DNA of 64,000 nt from Bimuria novae-zelandiae CBS 107.79. Its lineage: Eukaryota > Ascomycota > Dothideomycetes > Pleosporales > Didymosphaeriaceae. The notes under the pieces are model-generated. The model was not told where the DNA came from, ran no database searches, and saw only the letters and a program-made list of their open reading frames with translations. The first letter of the stretch is position 1. Each line of letters opens with the position of its first letter. Shown here in pieces: positions 1-11,135 of this stretch. The stretch spans positions 186,001 to 250,000 of the forward strand of contig ML976702.1 in the NCBI GenBank assembly GCA_010015655.1, written 5' to 3'. A program made the translations under genes and the position numbers.

Positions 1-1363
1 TGGTCTCGTAATGCAGATGATGTCAACGCATTAATGACATCCGATGTTGAGCTTCATACCAGGAAAAGACGCCTGCTGAATCTGGCGTTCAACGATCATT
101 CGGTAAAAGCTGCGAGTCCATTCATCGCGAAGCACATTGATCAATGGAATAAGCTCTTACTCGGCTTGAAGAAACAAAGACAAGACGGATGGTCTTCTCC
201 ACGAGACATAACAACGTGGGCTAAGTACCTTGTTTTCGATGCCATGATGGATTTGTGCTTTGGGGCCATTATGGACACAAAAGAACCTGGAGAAAATCCG
301 CTGAAAAATATTCCACTGGCTTTTGACGATTTAGTCACCTATAACTATCCAGTAAGTAACAGGGACTACGCTACAATCTATTAGCTTTGCTAGATGAATA
401 CTGAAGCAGCATTTAGATAACCAAAACACCGTTTCTTGACCTTTTGGTATGGTTGAAGCCTCGTGGCCTAGACGATCTCCTCGAACTGGTAATTCCTCAA
501 ACAATCAAAGACCATTACACGTTTGTCGAGGACATGGTCACAAAACGCCTAGCACAGCAGCGGAAACGGGAGACGGAAAACACACCAATCGAAAGAGAAG
601 ATATGCTTCACTTCTTATGCAGCGCCAAGAACCCTGAAACCGGCAAGCCAGCCTTTGATTTGAAAGGCCTGCTGCCAGAAGCCAACCTGCTCATAATGGC
701 GGGCTCAGATACTACATCCATCACGATTAGCAGCTTTTTCTTCTATGTTACACACAATCGGCGCGTCTATCTAAAGCTGGCCAAAGAAATCAGAGACCAG
801 TTCGCCAGTGCCGAAGACATCGTCCATGGACCTAAACTGTTGACTGACTGCAAGTACTTGCGAGCTTGTATCGATGAGACCTTACGTCTGACACCAGCTG
901 GCCCGAGCGAATTGCCAAGGGAGGTATTGCCAGGAGGCACAACAATTGCAGGTGAACATTATCCTGAGGACATTATTGTCGGTACACCCAATTGGGCCAT
1001 GGGTCGAAATGAAGAGCACTACGGGGACGCGTATACATTCAGACCGGAACGATGGGTCGTGTCAGATGAGCTAGAATCACTCAATACCGAGGAGGACGTG
1101 CGTAAGCTCAAGCGTGGACTTCATACCTTTTTGAGGGGCCTGGAGATTGGGTGGGGCAAAAGCTGGCTATGCTGCAGATGTCTATTGTTATTGCTAGGAC
1201 ACTGTGGCGTATGGATGTGAGACTGGCTCCGGGCACGGATGTAGGTGCGGGAAAAGAAAAGCTGGGCTGGGGATTAAGGGATCATAGGCAGTATGTTGTG
1301 GCAGATGCTTACATAGCTTTGCACCATGGATCTGTGGTGCAGGTTAGAACACGACAGGACTGA
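1..1363 (+). pseudogene. Cytochrome P450, 3' part, frameshifted and lacking the heme Cys
   Basis: Fungal E-class P450 monooxygenase, 5' truncated by the window edge. The frame is open from base 1. Exon 1 ends at 351; a 65 bp intron (352-416, GTAAGT..TTTAG, phase 0) leads to exon 2 from 417. Visible landmarks are a C-helix-like segment (HTRKRRLLNLAF), the I-helix oxygen-binding motif AGSDTTS (about 699-719), the ExxR motif (DETLRL, about 871-890) and the PERF-type motif FRPERW (about 1048-1065). The heme loop is damaged. A single base is missing around 1136-1140, so the frame shifts, and in the resumed frame the loop reads FLRGPGDWVGQKLA, with Trp (1148-1150) where the family needs the heme-ligand Cys and Gly where Arg is usual. 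The C-terminus then runs cleanly to TGA at 1361-1363. GC content is normal and RIP-type stops are absent, so the decay differs from that in the neighbouring repeats. Probably a non-functional relic; a sequencing error could explain the frameshift but not easily the Cys loss. Confidence 0.85.
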
Positions 1364-2202
1364 TTGGTGCAGGATGATCTGCAAGGAAAGTCCCCAAGTG
1401 TCCCAGCGGACGCAAGAGCGTCCCTCATTACGCTTCCAACTACCTAAGGTAGCTAACGCCATTCAAAGTAGCGATGCGCTGTGGTGTGTAGTTATTGTCA
1501 ATGAAGCGCTACTGTCGCCCTGAAAGTCATACTCCACAATTGTCACGTGACTGAGGACGCCCCCGCCACCAGGGCGTCTGCTCTCGCACGTATGTAATCA
1601 TTCGCCAGCCCGAATGTCGCTGCGCTCTATTATACAGCCTTGCGCCTGCTCACGCCCGCCCTCTCCGGACATCGTATTAGTGTTTTGGGTTCCTCTTTTA
1701 GCTTAGTGCTGATCTAGATCTGAAGCATCTCCAAACAACAAATTTGCAGCCACAACTTCGTTCGTCATCCAGTTCCATCAGCACATTTCTCGGAAAAAGG
1801 CAGTCCTGTTGAACACATCCAATGCCTCGCTTGAGCAATTCCAAAGCACGTCGGGACATTATGCATTGTGCCCTAATCGTCGTCACGGAACTTTTCTTCG
1901 TTTCAAACAGCTAAGATTTTTTGAATCCGGCTTGGACAAATGCGTGTTTCAAATATTGAGCCTTAAGGATGAGGAGGACTACATCCTCGTGCAGAACAAA
2001 TGCCTGATTGGTATTGTGTTTCGCTCGTCCCCAAACACAGCCTGGACGCCGTAAGTATGCGCAGTATAGAAGGATGGCGGTGCCATAATGCTTTTATATC
2101 GTCGCATTCGAACCGCAGCGATCTTCCACAACCGCTCTCCACTTTCCTTTCTTTTTGCCTTTGTCTTGATACCAAATCCTTGAGTCACTCGCGACCTTCA
2201 CT
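1364..2202. other. Intergenic region and promoter of the con-13-like gene
   Basis: No frame here has recognisable protein content; short open frames on both strands have no shared motifs or introns. A palindromic E-box (TCACGTGA) lies at 1543-1550, followed by a GC-rich inverted repeat (gacgcccc..gggcgtc, about 1556-1580). The final 100 bases before the ATG at 2203 are CT-rich (for example ctctccactttcctttcttt), as is common just upstream of fungal start codons. Confidence 0.5.
1543..1550. promoter_or_regulatory. Palindromic E-box TCACGTGA
   Basis: Perfect 8 bp palindrome with a CACGTG core, the type of site bound by fungal bHLH factors such as Cbf1-like proteins. It lies about 650 bp upstream of the gene at 2203 and 180 bp downstream of the P450 relic. 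Function here is inferred only; the same octamer recurs inside several LTRs of this window. Confidence 0.3.
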
Positions 2203-3283
2203 ATGGGTTTCTTGAACACATTCACCTCCACCCTTGCCGCTGCAGCGCTGGTTTCCGCTCAGAGTGATGCTGGCGCTAAGATAGACAAGCCGACCCTTCA
2301 CGACAACCTAGACTACCTCAAACAAGGTCTCATCGACAATCTACCAGAGACTAACTTCAACTACGAGCTCCAAGCGGCTGGTACAATCCCGGACCACTGC
2401 AACAAGGTCGCTACCGGTCAGGTTTTCAGCGACGTGAATTACAGCCCAGTTGACTTTGACGTCTTCAACGTCCGCTACGATGATGTGAGTGATGGACTTG
2501 AACTTCATGAAATGAACGGAAAACTGATGTAAGAGCAGTGCGGCGATCCATGGGTATTCTGCCACCACAAACAGTCTCCCATAACAATCGACTCCATGGC
2601 GCGCCAATTCGGCAAACTCCCCATCCAAATGCGCCAATGGATCCGGCATGTCATCGACGTGCCCGCCCCCGCTGGCTGGGCCTTCGAATTCGACGGTAAG
2701 CCCTCTCTTTTACCCCATTTATTTCCACCAAGGCTCCGACTAACCCACTCACTTAGGAACCATAACCTTCCTCGACCCCAAAGACGACATGACACCAGTG
2801 ATAATCCACGAAACTGGGCACTCCCTTGACCTCAGCGGCGCCTACGTCGACAAGCCGCTCTCCTTCTCCGACAAATACTTCTCCGAGCTGGCGCAGGACT
2901 CGCACGTACCCGATTCCTACTCCTCAACCAACGCGATCGAGAATGTCGCGCAGAACACCGTCGTCGCTGTCTTCAACGAGAACTACCCTGGCGGCTTTGG
3001 CGCGGTGGAGCCAGAGTACTTGAGCGTCAGCCATCAGTACTTCACGCTGATTAGTCAGGCAATTGAGGTAGGCGCTGGGAATAATGTGTTCAAGCCCGGG
3101 CAGTCGGCGGAGTGTACGCATCGGATGGCGCCGACGGAGGCGGTGCCTGTTGGGAGTGCGATGAGGAATGTGCGTCAAAGGAGGGGCGCGGCGCCGGTGA
3201 CGGGGTTGAGTGGGAATGTTACGGAAATTATGACGAGGAGGGAGGGGAAGACGTTGAGGACTGATTGCGCGCTGAGGTGGTGA
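2203..3283 (+). CDS. Secreted HExxH metalloprotease-like protein (conidiation-specific protein 13-like)
   Basis: Three exons: 2203-2484, 2536-2695 and 2757-3283, with introns 2485-2535 (GTGAGT..AG, 51 bp) and 2696-2756 (GTAAG..TTAG, 61 bp). The spliced frame is 322 residues with no stops. The first 20 residues (MGFLNTFTSTLAAAALVSAQ) form a signal peptide, so the product is likely secreted. Exon 2 holds a Cys/His-rich stretch (QCGDPWVFCHH). Exon 3 carries HETGHSLD at about residues 165-172, an HExxH zinc-binding motif with a following Asp, typical of zincin-type enzymes. Overall layout resembles the fungal con-13 family, secreted proteins linked to conidiation; that assignment is from memory of family features and not tested. 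The ATG at 2203 is chosen because it starts the signal peptide and follows a CT-rich leader. Splice phases (0, 1) are consistent. Appears intact. Confidence 0.85.
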
Positions 3284-3570
3284 GGGTGAGGGATTGAGGA
3301 TGTGTGTGAATAGCGTAGGGCGTTGGTGTTGTATGCCGGGTCCTGTTTTGTTCTTCTTTCTATATCAGGAGTATGGACTTTTTTCATTTCCGATTTGCCT
3401 TTGTTTTAGAATTGGTCCATACGGCATCGGACGTAAGATGTCATTTTGGAGGTTGCAACATGCACTATGTATAAACAGGGTGGCTTAATTTGCGTTATTT
3501 TGCTTTTGAAATACCCCTTCAGCGTCAAAATCCACAAAATCATCGCATAAATACGCTACACAGGATGTGC
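3284..3570. other. 3' intergenic region between convergent genes
   Basis: GC-normal sequence becoming AT-richer towards 3570, with no credible gene. It holds the likely 3' UTR of the con-13-like gene and, from the other side, the 3' end of the minus-strand gene stub at 3571-3700. Confidence 0.5.
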
Positions 3571-3700
3571 TTACTTATTCTTCTCGGCCAGGTTCTTGAC
3601 AGTGGCTTCTATATCTTTATAGGGGTCGCCTTTTAATAGTACCCGCATTCCGCCTCTGACGACTTAAGCTATGGATACAACCGAGAACTTTTTGTTAACC
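3571..3700 (-). pseudogene. C-terminal stub of an unrecognised gene
   Basis: On the minus strand a GC-normal frame reads GGMRVLLKGDPYKDIEATVK and on to NLAEKNK, ending with TAA at 3571-3573. Upstream (higher coordinates) it is interrupted by a TAA (3664-3666), possibly CAA altered by RIP, and after a few more codons dissolves into AT-rich sequence about 130 bp before the Gypsy-1 LTR. I do not recognise the family. The Lys/Glu-rich amphipathic end looks like a genuine protein C-terminus rather than a chance frame. The likely history is loss of the 5' part when the transposon block formed, with RIP leaking into the flank. Confidence 0.4.
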
Positions 3701-3833
3701 TATTATAATAATAAAACCTTTTGTTTTGCGTGTAATATAAAATTTAAATAGATTAATCCATACAGTAGCTTTAAAAAGGGTGGTAATTTAAGACCTAGCG
3801 TATGCATTTACTATATTATATTTAGTTATAAAC
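3701..3833. other. AT-rich transition flank
   Basis: AT- and TpA-rich sequence with no frame, marking the change from the gene island to the RIP-affected block just outside the Gypsy-1 LTR. Confidence 0.4.
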
Positions 3834-4233
3834 TGTTAGGATCTATGATGCAACATAGGGACAGCGAACCGTTTGTACTTAGTCACAGCGCGTACACGTG
3901 GGGGACATCCTTGTCCTCGCTTGCCGCGCCGTTAGCGCTTAGAGTAGTCACGTGACTGCGCTCCAGAGAGTGCTCGCCAGTGAGCAGTCCAGGACTAGTA
4001 TATAGGAACGCTAAAGATATACTCTCTATCTTCGTGTTTAACCTTATTTATTAATCTATCGTTTAGATTATACTTAGGCTCTTATTAATTTATTTATAAT
4101 TTTACCTTATTATTAATACTAATACCCTATTAGTATGCGTAAGCTGTTAATATCCCTTCCTTACTTTATAGTACTTTTTCCTAAGAACTAACCTTAGCCC
4201 CTTTAGGATTAGCTACCCCTTAGGGAATTAACA
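3834..4233 (+). repeat. 5' LTR of Gypsy-1
   Basis: It starts TGTTAGGATC and ends AATTAACA, with a TATA-like element (agtatataggaacg) before a transcript-start-like region. It contains the palindromic E-box TCACGTGA at 3948-3955 in its GC-rich outer half, while the inner half is AT-rich. No partner LTR is present, so the ends are placed by similarity to Gypsy-3 LTRs (44184-44614 and 52917-53347). Confidence 0.6.
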
Positions 4234-5735
4234 TAAGCTTCTTATGGAGGGTAAAACGAGCTAGATAGTATATAGTTTAGAGATCGAATTAATTAATTAG
4301 TAATATATAAAAAGTTACTATAAGAGTAGTATTTATACTAAGTATTTAGTATTATATTTGCCCGTTTGTGACGATCACGAACCACACAGGAATTAAAGAA
4401 CTAGACAATTACGCTAAAAGAATTATTATTAACGGAATAACTAGGTTAAGGGGACATAAAGAGACGCGGGGCAGCTTAGGTTAGTAGTTATGTAATAAAG
4501 TCTCGCATAAGCGAAAGTCCTTAGGGACTATAATAACAATTTAGATAACAGCGAGGGCTGGAATAGATAATATATAGTTAGGGCACTCTCTATACTTTTT
4601 ATACTTTTTATAGTTAACTTATATACTTTAAGTATAACTCCTATAATAGATTAGTAAATCTCTAAGTTAGTTATTCTATAGTTTATTATAGGATTAAATT
4701 ATTAATAAACCTTAGTATTACTACTATAGCTTTTAACTACTAAATATTTATAAGGCGTTTTACCCATAACTTATCCTTCCTTTACCTAGAACAAGCTTAG
4801 GTACCTATAGTCCTTGTAACACTTTAACTACCGAAAGGTCTAAAATAATATAATAATACTATTAAGCTCTACTAGTTTAAGGGCCTTAATAAGAAGCAGC
4901 GCTTCTAGGCTAACTATAAACGTAATAATAATATTAGCTAATTAAGCTAATAAAATATGATAACTTAAGGAGTAGTTAACTAAACTAATAGCCTACGTTC
5001 TAGCTATAGTACTTACTATAACTACAGGAAGGATATCTTTTAAGGTTCTAAAGTTTATAAAGGTAAAAGAGAAGAACTTAAGGCGTTCTTTGTAAATATA
5101 GAACTATACTATTAATATAATAAAAATGGCTTTAGAACTAAGTAGTCTAATATCTTTATAGCTAGCATGCATATAAAGGGCAAGATAGCTAAATAGCTTT
5201 AATCCCTTATTAAAGATTACTTAAAAAATAAGAATAATATCTTAGAATATAATAATATAACTAAGAATGTATTTAAAAACTAGATATCCTTTAAGAAATA
5301 GATCTAGATTATATTTAGAGAAGTTGATAAGGAATAATAAGCTAATTATAAGATATAGAGACTTAAATGAACTAAATTAGCTATTACTTATATAGCTAAG
5401 TTTTGACGCCTATAGGCTAAAATTAAAATAAAATAATACCCTACTTTAAGTAGCTTACTATACTAGGCTAAAGAAAAGTGATAAAAATAAGCTTATATAT
5501 TATAATAAGGTAAATAACCTTCAGGAACATGTAAAGCTAGCTATATAAATTAATAATTAATTTTATAAATAATAGCTAAAGAAGCGAAAAGGCAATCACA
5601 TTAAACTTAATATTAAAAAAAGCTAGAAACTATAGAAAAACTATAATAGGGACATAATAATAGCTAATAAAGCCTAAGAATTAAAACCTAGGAAGTGGCA
5701 GAAAGGCTATAATAATAGACTACCGTGACTTACCG

Positions 5736-5803
5736 CCTGGCGATCGCCCACACCTGGCGATCGCTGAACACCTGGCGATCGCTGAACACCTGGCGATCGC
5801 TGA
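5736..5803 (+). repeat. Subterminal 18 bp repeats containing GCGATCGC
   Basis: The motif CCTGGCGATCGC starts at 5736, 5753, 5771 and 5789 (spacing 17, 18, 18), the last three copies followed by TGAACA. Two inverted copies lie at the right end (about 7823-7850). Arrays of this type next to TIRs are candidate transposase-binding sites; that role is inferred. Confidence 0.7.
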
Positions 5804-5854
5804 ACACCAAATGTTTGACATTTTTACACAACCACCACCACCGCCATATATACG

Positions 5855-7680
5855 CTATAGATGCCGCACTAGAGTTGTTAAAATCGCTAAAGCCTAAAGA
5901 AAAGCCTAATTACGCGTAAGTTACTAAAAAGTATAATATTATTTAAAAATACGCTGTTACGCCATCACCGCGGGGTATAGGACACCTTTACAGAAAAAGT
6001 TAAAAATAGTTGCCGTATTAATATTACCTACGAATCTGCGCTTATAAAATATATAAATAGCCTTTATATAAGCGGTCTACCTCCTATAAGGCAAATAATA
6101 TAAAATTTTGTAATAGAAATAGCAGAAAAAGAGCCTAATAAAAACTAGGTTAATTACTTTATTAACTAGTATTAGATTAACTTAGTTTTATAATAGATAT
6201 TTAGTCTAAATGCCCTTTATAGGCGCGCTAACTTTACGTTTAAATATAGCTTAGATTTTAAGCTTTTAGAGGACAAGATCGCCTAATATATTATTAAGTC
6301 TTAAAATATATATAATATAGATAAGCAAGGCTTCCTAATTAAGGTACTATTAAAAATAAAGCGTATCTACTCCTAACGTCTACATAACTAAGGAAGAATA
6401 ACGTAGATACTTTAAAATAGTAATTATAAATAAATTATAATAATTATATATATATGCGCTAATAGCAGTTATCTTACGCTAGCTTTAATTTATTTAGCTA
6501 CTAGTAGTAAAATCTAAAACTTATAGCTATAAATTTTTAATTTAACGGATTATTAAGTCTTCTTTTCTTTAATATTAAGTAAATAAATAAATAATTAGCT
6601 TAGAAGAGTATAGCTCTAGCAGGTCTTTAATCGCGAGACGAAAATAAAGATAAGGTAGATATATTACCTATTTATTCTTAATAGATATAAATTATATATT
6701 ATAATAGAATTTATTAAGTTTTATAATAATAATAAGATGCTTTTAGCTATCTACCTATCTTATTAAACTTATACTTTATAACAACTTAATATTTACTTAT
6801 TTAAGCCTTTATTATCTCCCTACTGTACTAAGCTTGCTAACTTTATATATAAGTACTAAGATATTTTTTTATTACTAAAAAAGACTTCTTTTACTTCTTT
6901 TAAAAGACCTAAAATATAATATTTAAAGATTTAGTAATTTTTAAGGCTTTTAAAGTTATTAGTATCTTGCTAGTAAACTTAGAGGTAGTACTTAAAAAAT
7001 TTAAAATAAAAAAGGCTAAGAAACTGTTCTTAAGCAAAAGCTCTATATTAGTACTTAGTATATTAGATTACAGGAAAATTAAACGCTTATAACGTAAAAC
7101 TATTAAAGATATTACTAATTTATAAACTTAATAGCTTAGTTAGACAACGCTATTACAGCGCGAAAACGAGTAACTTAGAGAAGCCTTATTAAATAAAACG
7201 AAGCGCTAATAGCGCGGAAAGCCTTTACTAATCGAGGCACTGTAAGAATACTATAGCGACGCTGTCTTCTAGTCGCTATCTAAGGTTAAGGATGCCCGCG
7301 CTTAATAGGCCTAAAAGGACGCCGATAAACGGTCATTGCACCAGCAAAAAATCCGGGAAGAAGAGCGCAGGAAGGCAGCGAAGCAGGAAAAAGCAGACAT
7401 GCTTGAGGAGAGGCGTTATATGAGGCTGGCGGCGAAGGAGCTTCGGATCCAGCAACAGCAGAAGAAGGCAGCTGAGCGTAAGGAAGCTCAGGTCGCTCAG
7501 GCAGCAGAAAAGCAACTCCGTTAGGACATACAATTGTCCAAGACGAGAGATGTACGTAGTAAAAAGGTCCCTGCACCTCCTCCAGATGTTGTTGAGGAGC
7601 CTGAGGTTATTGATGTGGATATAGCATCTATTGTAGATAAGGTGCCCGCATCTGGCCCTGTAACACTCACCCGAAATATA
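5855..7680 (+). pseudogene. Fot1/pogo-like transposase remnant
   Basis: The N-terminal segment ALELLKSLKPKEKPNYA (about 5860-5915) fits the helix-turn-helix start of fungal pogo/Fot1 transposases. The central DDE region is largely obliterated by TAA/TAG stops. The C-terminal part (about 7320-7675) is preserved and GC-rich. It encodes a Lys/Glu/Gln-rich coiled coil (REEERRKAAKQEKADMLEER and onwards), a single TAG at 7522-7524, then VVEEPEVIDVDIASIVDKVP before the final stop. Such charged coiled-coil tails are usual in this transposase family. Not functional. Confidence 0.7.
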
Positions 7681-10635
7681 TAGCTTTCCTACTATTATTA
7701 ATAATAATTTATTATTACTAATTAGTTTATATAGTACCGTCGAGTGCCCTAATAAAAACCTAGTGATTTTACTCTTTGTATAGAGCTGTATAGCCTCTTT
7801 TGTTGTTAATGCTGGGCGTCCGAAAGCGATCGCCAGGTGGGGGCGATCGTCAGGCGGTGAGCCACGGTATTTAACTAAAAATAAAGAAAACGCTTTAATA
7901 AGAAGCGTACTTAGGACATAGAGAATAGTGTTACTTTTGAAAGGAATATTTAAAGAATAAAGGATAATGTAAGAAAGCTTAAGTTATATAAATAGTAATA
8001 GCTATGTTACGGACACCAACCCGGGCCCAAAGTCCCTTACACCAACACCTATACTACTAAGAACTAATAAGGACACAGTCTCTAATATAGTACTTAGGAT
8101 TCTAGAGACACTAAAGGAATTGGAATATAGGATAGTACTAGTATACAAGGTCCTCCCGTAACTATTAAAAAGAAAGTGCTAGATACGCAATATTAAGATA
8201 TATATATCCTAGGAATATATGTAAAAAATTAAACTTAAAGGACTAAGGGCTATAATAATTTATAAGTTTGCTCTAAAATACTAAAGAAATATACTAGTAC
8301 TAGGATAGTAGATTAAGATCTGAAAATTATATATGAGGGTAGCTTAGTTCCTTTGCTATAAAAACACTACTTACTATATGAAATAAAGAAAGCATAAGTA
8401 GTAATATTACTAAAAAAAAATTAATTATAAGTTCATTAATAACTATAAGCTAATAATAGTCTACTATAAATATTTTCCTAATCAATAGTAAGGTTACTAT
8501 AAGGAATTAAGCTAGAAGAAGTACTTTAATAATAAGTACTAAATGCACGAGGCATATACAGAAGCTATTGGCTAGTACTTTAAAGGTATAAACTTAGGAA
8601 TAATAGTAATTATAGGAAAGTACTAGATAAAGGATATAAGCCCTAATTACCTATAATAAAGTAAATAATTAAATTATAACAGGGATTACTTAACATATCC
8701 ATATTAAAAGAAATAAATTGTAATACATAAAATAATACTACTATACTAAGACCTAAAATCCTCAGAGTATCTAGTTGTAGAATGTAGATAACATAAGGAA
8801 CGTTAAGAAAAAAAGTCTTATTAATGAAGAGTACTAGAAGCACCTATAAAGTGCTTTACTAAAAGTAATAAAAAAAGGCTAAAACTAACACTAGTATAGT
8901 GAAAGCCACGTGAACTTAAATTAAGAAAGTAAAGTGTTTTTAAAACGCTACTAAGAAGACTAATAATAAATTAAAAAACTAAGACGATAATAAGAAACAG
9001 GCCGTATTAGTAAAGGCGCAACTATAAAGGCAAAGAAAGTAAGAATAGGCCTAAATAACTTACACCTAACTAAGGAAGTTATAATTAGTAGTTACTAAGT
9101 AATAGCGCTAATAGACCCTAGAGCGACTAAATATCTTATCTCTTTTAAAATAGTAGGAAAATATAATCTGCCTTACAAAAATAAGGAGATACTAGTACAG
9201 GTAGAAATAGTAAATAAGGTACTATCTTAAGGATATAGAAAAGGCCAGTTACGACTTAAAATAACGCTATTACTAGTTAGCTTAAATAAATTCTAGAGCA
9301 AATATAGCTTTACGATAATAGATCTTAAAAGCTTAAAAGTAATTGTTAGTAATAATTAGCTTCTTAACATAACCCTATTATTATTAAGTAGAAGAAAACT
9401 CTACTTAGTAAAGGATCTATATTAAAAGTTATTAATATATAAAAAGCATAAAAAGTGTAGCTATTAACCCTAATACCCTAATAGGGTAGGTTAGAAGATA
9501 AACTAAATAGTTTATAATTACTAAAATTATAAAAGTTATATAAGAGAATCCAGGCCAAATAAGCCTAATTTAAGTATAATACTTAGGCATTAAAGTAAAA
9601 GTAGAAGTTAATAATATTCCGTTAGAATACTAAGAGTATACAGAACTTTTTAAAAAAGTTAAAGGAAACGAATTATTAGAATACTAAAAATAGAATTATA
9701 AGATACCTTTCGTAGAGGTCACGAAACTACGCCTAGAATAACTATAACTAATATTTATAAACGAGGAAAAAGAAGTACAGATATAATTAAGGAAAACTTT
9801 AATATAAAGGCATATTTAAGAAAGTTAAAGCCTAGTAGCTTTTCGTATACTCTAGGTACCTAAAAAGCACGGCAAGCTACAACTCTATATGGATCATAAA
9901 TAGCTAAATAAGGCTACGATTAAGAATTAGAATCCCTTACTATTAATCATAAAGCTTATAGATAGACTTAAACGAGTAAAATAGTTTATAACGTTTAATA
10001 TGCATAACAGGTATTGCCGTATATAAATAGCTAAGAGACACGAATAGAAAACTACGTTTAGAACCTAATATAGTCTTTATAATTACTAGGTAATACATTT
10101 AGACTAAAGAACGCGCCTGTAACATTCTAAATACTTATTAATAAAGTACTATATAAATACCTGAACGTATTCTATATAGCTTAACTCTATAATATACTTA
10201 TTTACTTTTCTAAAACGATTAAGGAGCATATAGAATACGTTAAAAAAGTATTAATTACTTCGTAACCTAGAAAGATGCGAGTTTTACGTTATAAAGATAA
10301 AATACTTAAGATTTAGTATTTTATAAGACGGCGTAGCTATAGATCGTAAAAAAGATAACTTAAAAGTTTATTAAGGAATCCTGTAAGACCACTACACCGC
10401 TAATATATCTAAAAAAAAAGGAGACAAGGAAACTACCTAGCCCCTGATTAGAAAACTATTAAAGGTATTTAGATAACTATAGAGAAAGTTCCTTACAGGT
10501 CCTCTCCTTTAAATACATGATCCGAAGAAAATTATAAAAGTAAAAATAGACGTATTAAACTACGCGCTAAGAGCGATACTCTTATAATAATATAATAATA
10601 AGAAATAAAAACTAGTATTCTACTACTTAAGAAAG

Positions 10636-10830
10636 TGTCGTAAATCTAAGACTTAGTCGAGCTTCACGTGAGCTCGCTAAGGTCCGCGAGCTTACGTAAG
10701 ACACTTAGGTATATAGTAAGCTTCTGAACTTGATTTTCCTAAGACGAGGATTACTCTCTAGCTTATTTTTATTTAATAGTTATAAGCCTAGTGCTTTAAA
10801 AATTACGATAATTCTTTTATACTTTTAACA
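10636..10830 (+). repeat. Possible 5' LTR of Copia-A
   Basis: Gypsy-1 coding sequence stops abruptly at 10635 and a segment starting TGTCGTAAATC and ending CTTTTAACA follows. The GC-rich outer part has an inverted repeat (cttcacgtgagctcgc..gcgagcttacgtaag, about 10661-10699); the inner part is AT-rich. No partner copy was found, so both ends are tentative. Confidence 0.35.
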
Positions 10831-11135
10831 CGCTAGAAGTAGTACTTTACACTTAGTTTACTTTAGTCTATCCTTATAATCTTTATACAGTGATTGCTTT
10901 ATTCTATAAACTTTATTTTGAGCTATAGCTATACATAATACTACGATTTTAGTAGGATCTTATTAGCTAACTAACTACGTATTATAGCCTACCTAGGATA
11001 ACTAGCCATAATTTTACTCACTGTTAAAAGGAGTTTAGAATAAGATTAACTCTAAAACTAAAAACGTAGTAACTATAATAGGGACTTAGCTAATTTGCCC
11101 TAGAGACTTAATAACTCTAATAAGTAAATCTAATA

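Larger units (their letters stand above)
5721..7869 (+). mobile_element. Fot1/pogo-type DNA transposon
   Basis: Ends are inverted repeats of about 45 bp. The left end begins TACCGTGACTTACCGCCTGG and the right end, read on the minus strand, begins TACCGTGGCTCACCGCCTGA; both continue into GCGATCGC-containing repeats. The flanking TA (5721-5722 and 7868-7869) is the expected TSD for this superfamily. The element is about 2.15 kb, inserted in Gypsy-1 gag, and carries a degraded pogo-like transposase. Terminal repeats are GC-rich and spared from RIP; most of the interior is strongly mutated. Confidence 0.8.
3834..10635 (+). mobile_element. Gypsy-1: Ty3/Gypsy LTR retrotransposon, 3' truncated, RIP-mutated
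   Basis: It begins with a 400 bp LTR (3834-4233) and carries gag-like sequence, an aspartic-protease segment and a reverse transcriptase in + orientation. It breaks off inside RNase H at 10635, where Copia-A starts. No 3' LTR was found in the window. A Fot1/pogo-type element is inserted in its gag region (5721-7869). The last part of its LTR (aactaaccttagcccctttag, then a short tail ending TTAACA) matches the LTRs of Gypsy-3, so the two families are related. Confidence 0.7.
4960..10635 (+). pseudogene. Gypsy-1 gag-pol remnant
   Basis: RIP-degraded frames of a Ty3/Gypsy polyprotein, interrupted by the DNA transposon at 5721-7869. Gag-like Lys-rich sequence spans about 4960-5720. An aspartic-protease-like segment (ALIDPRATKYLIS, from about 9106) corresponds to ALIDSGAT in intact relatives. 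Reverse transcriptase runs about 9540-10300 (AFRILQVPKKHGKLQLYIDY, then NKATIKNQNPLLL and LKRVKQFITF). The YLDD active-site block is heavily altered around 10180-10215. The RNase H start (KVKIDVLNYALRAILLQQY) is near 10540-10600, and the frame ends at FYYLRK by 10635. Dozens of TAA/TAG stops occur. Not functional. Confidence 0.65.

Noticed and set aside
1698..2215. Several short frames upstream of the con-13-like gene
   Set aside because: Mutually overlapping on both strands, no signal of coding constraint or introns.
5736..5803. CRISPR-like array of 18 bp repeats
   Set aside because: No unique spacers, eukaryotic context and location beside a TIR; subterminal repeats fit better.
5725..5919. 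64-codon + strand frame with LNTWRS repeats
   Set aside because: Translation of the subterminal transposon repeats, not a repeat protein.
7323..7530. Independent small coiled-coil protein gene
   Set aside because: The frame continues the transposase tail and lies within the TIR-bounded element; high Lys/Glu/Gln content is usual for such tails.
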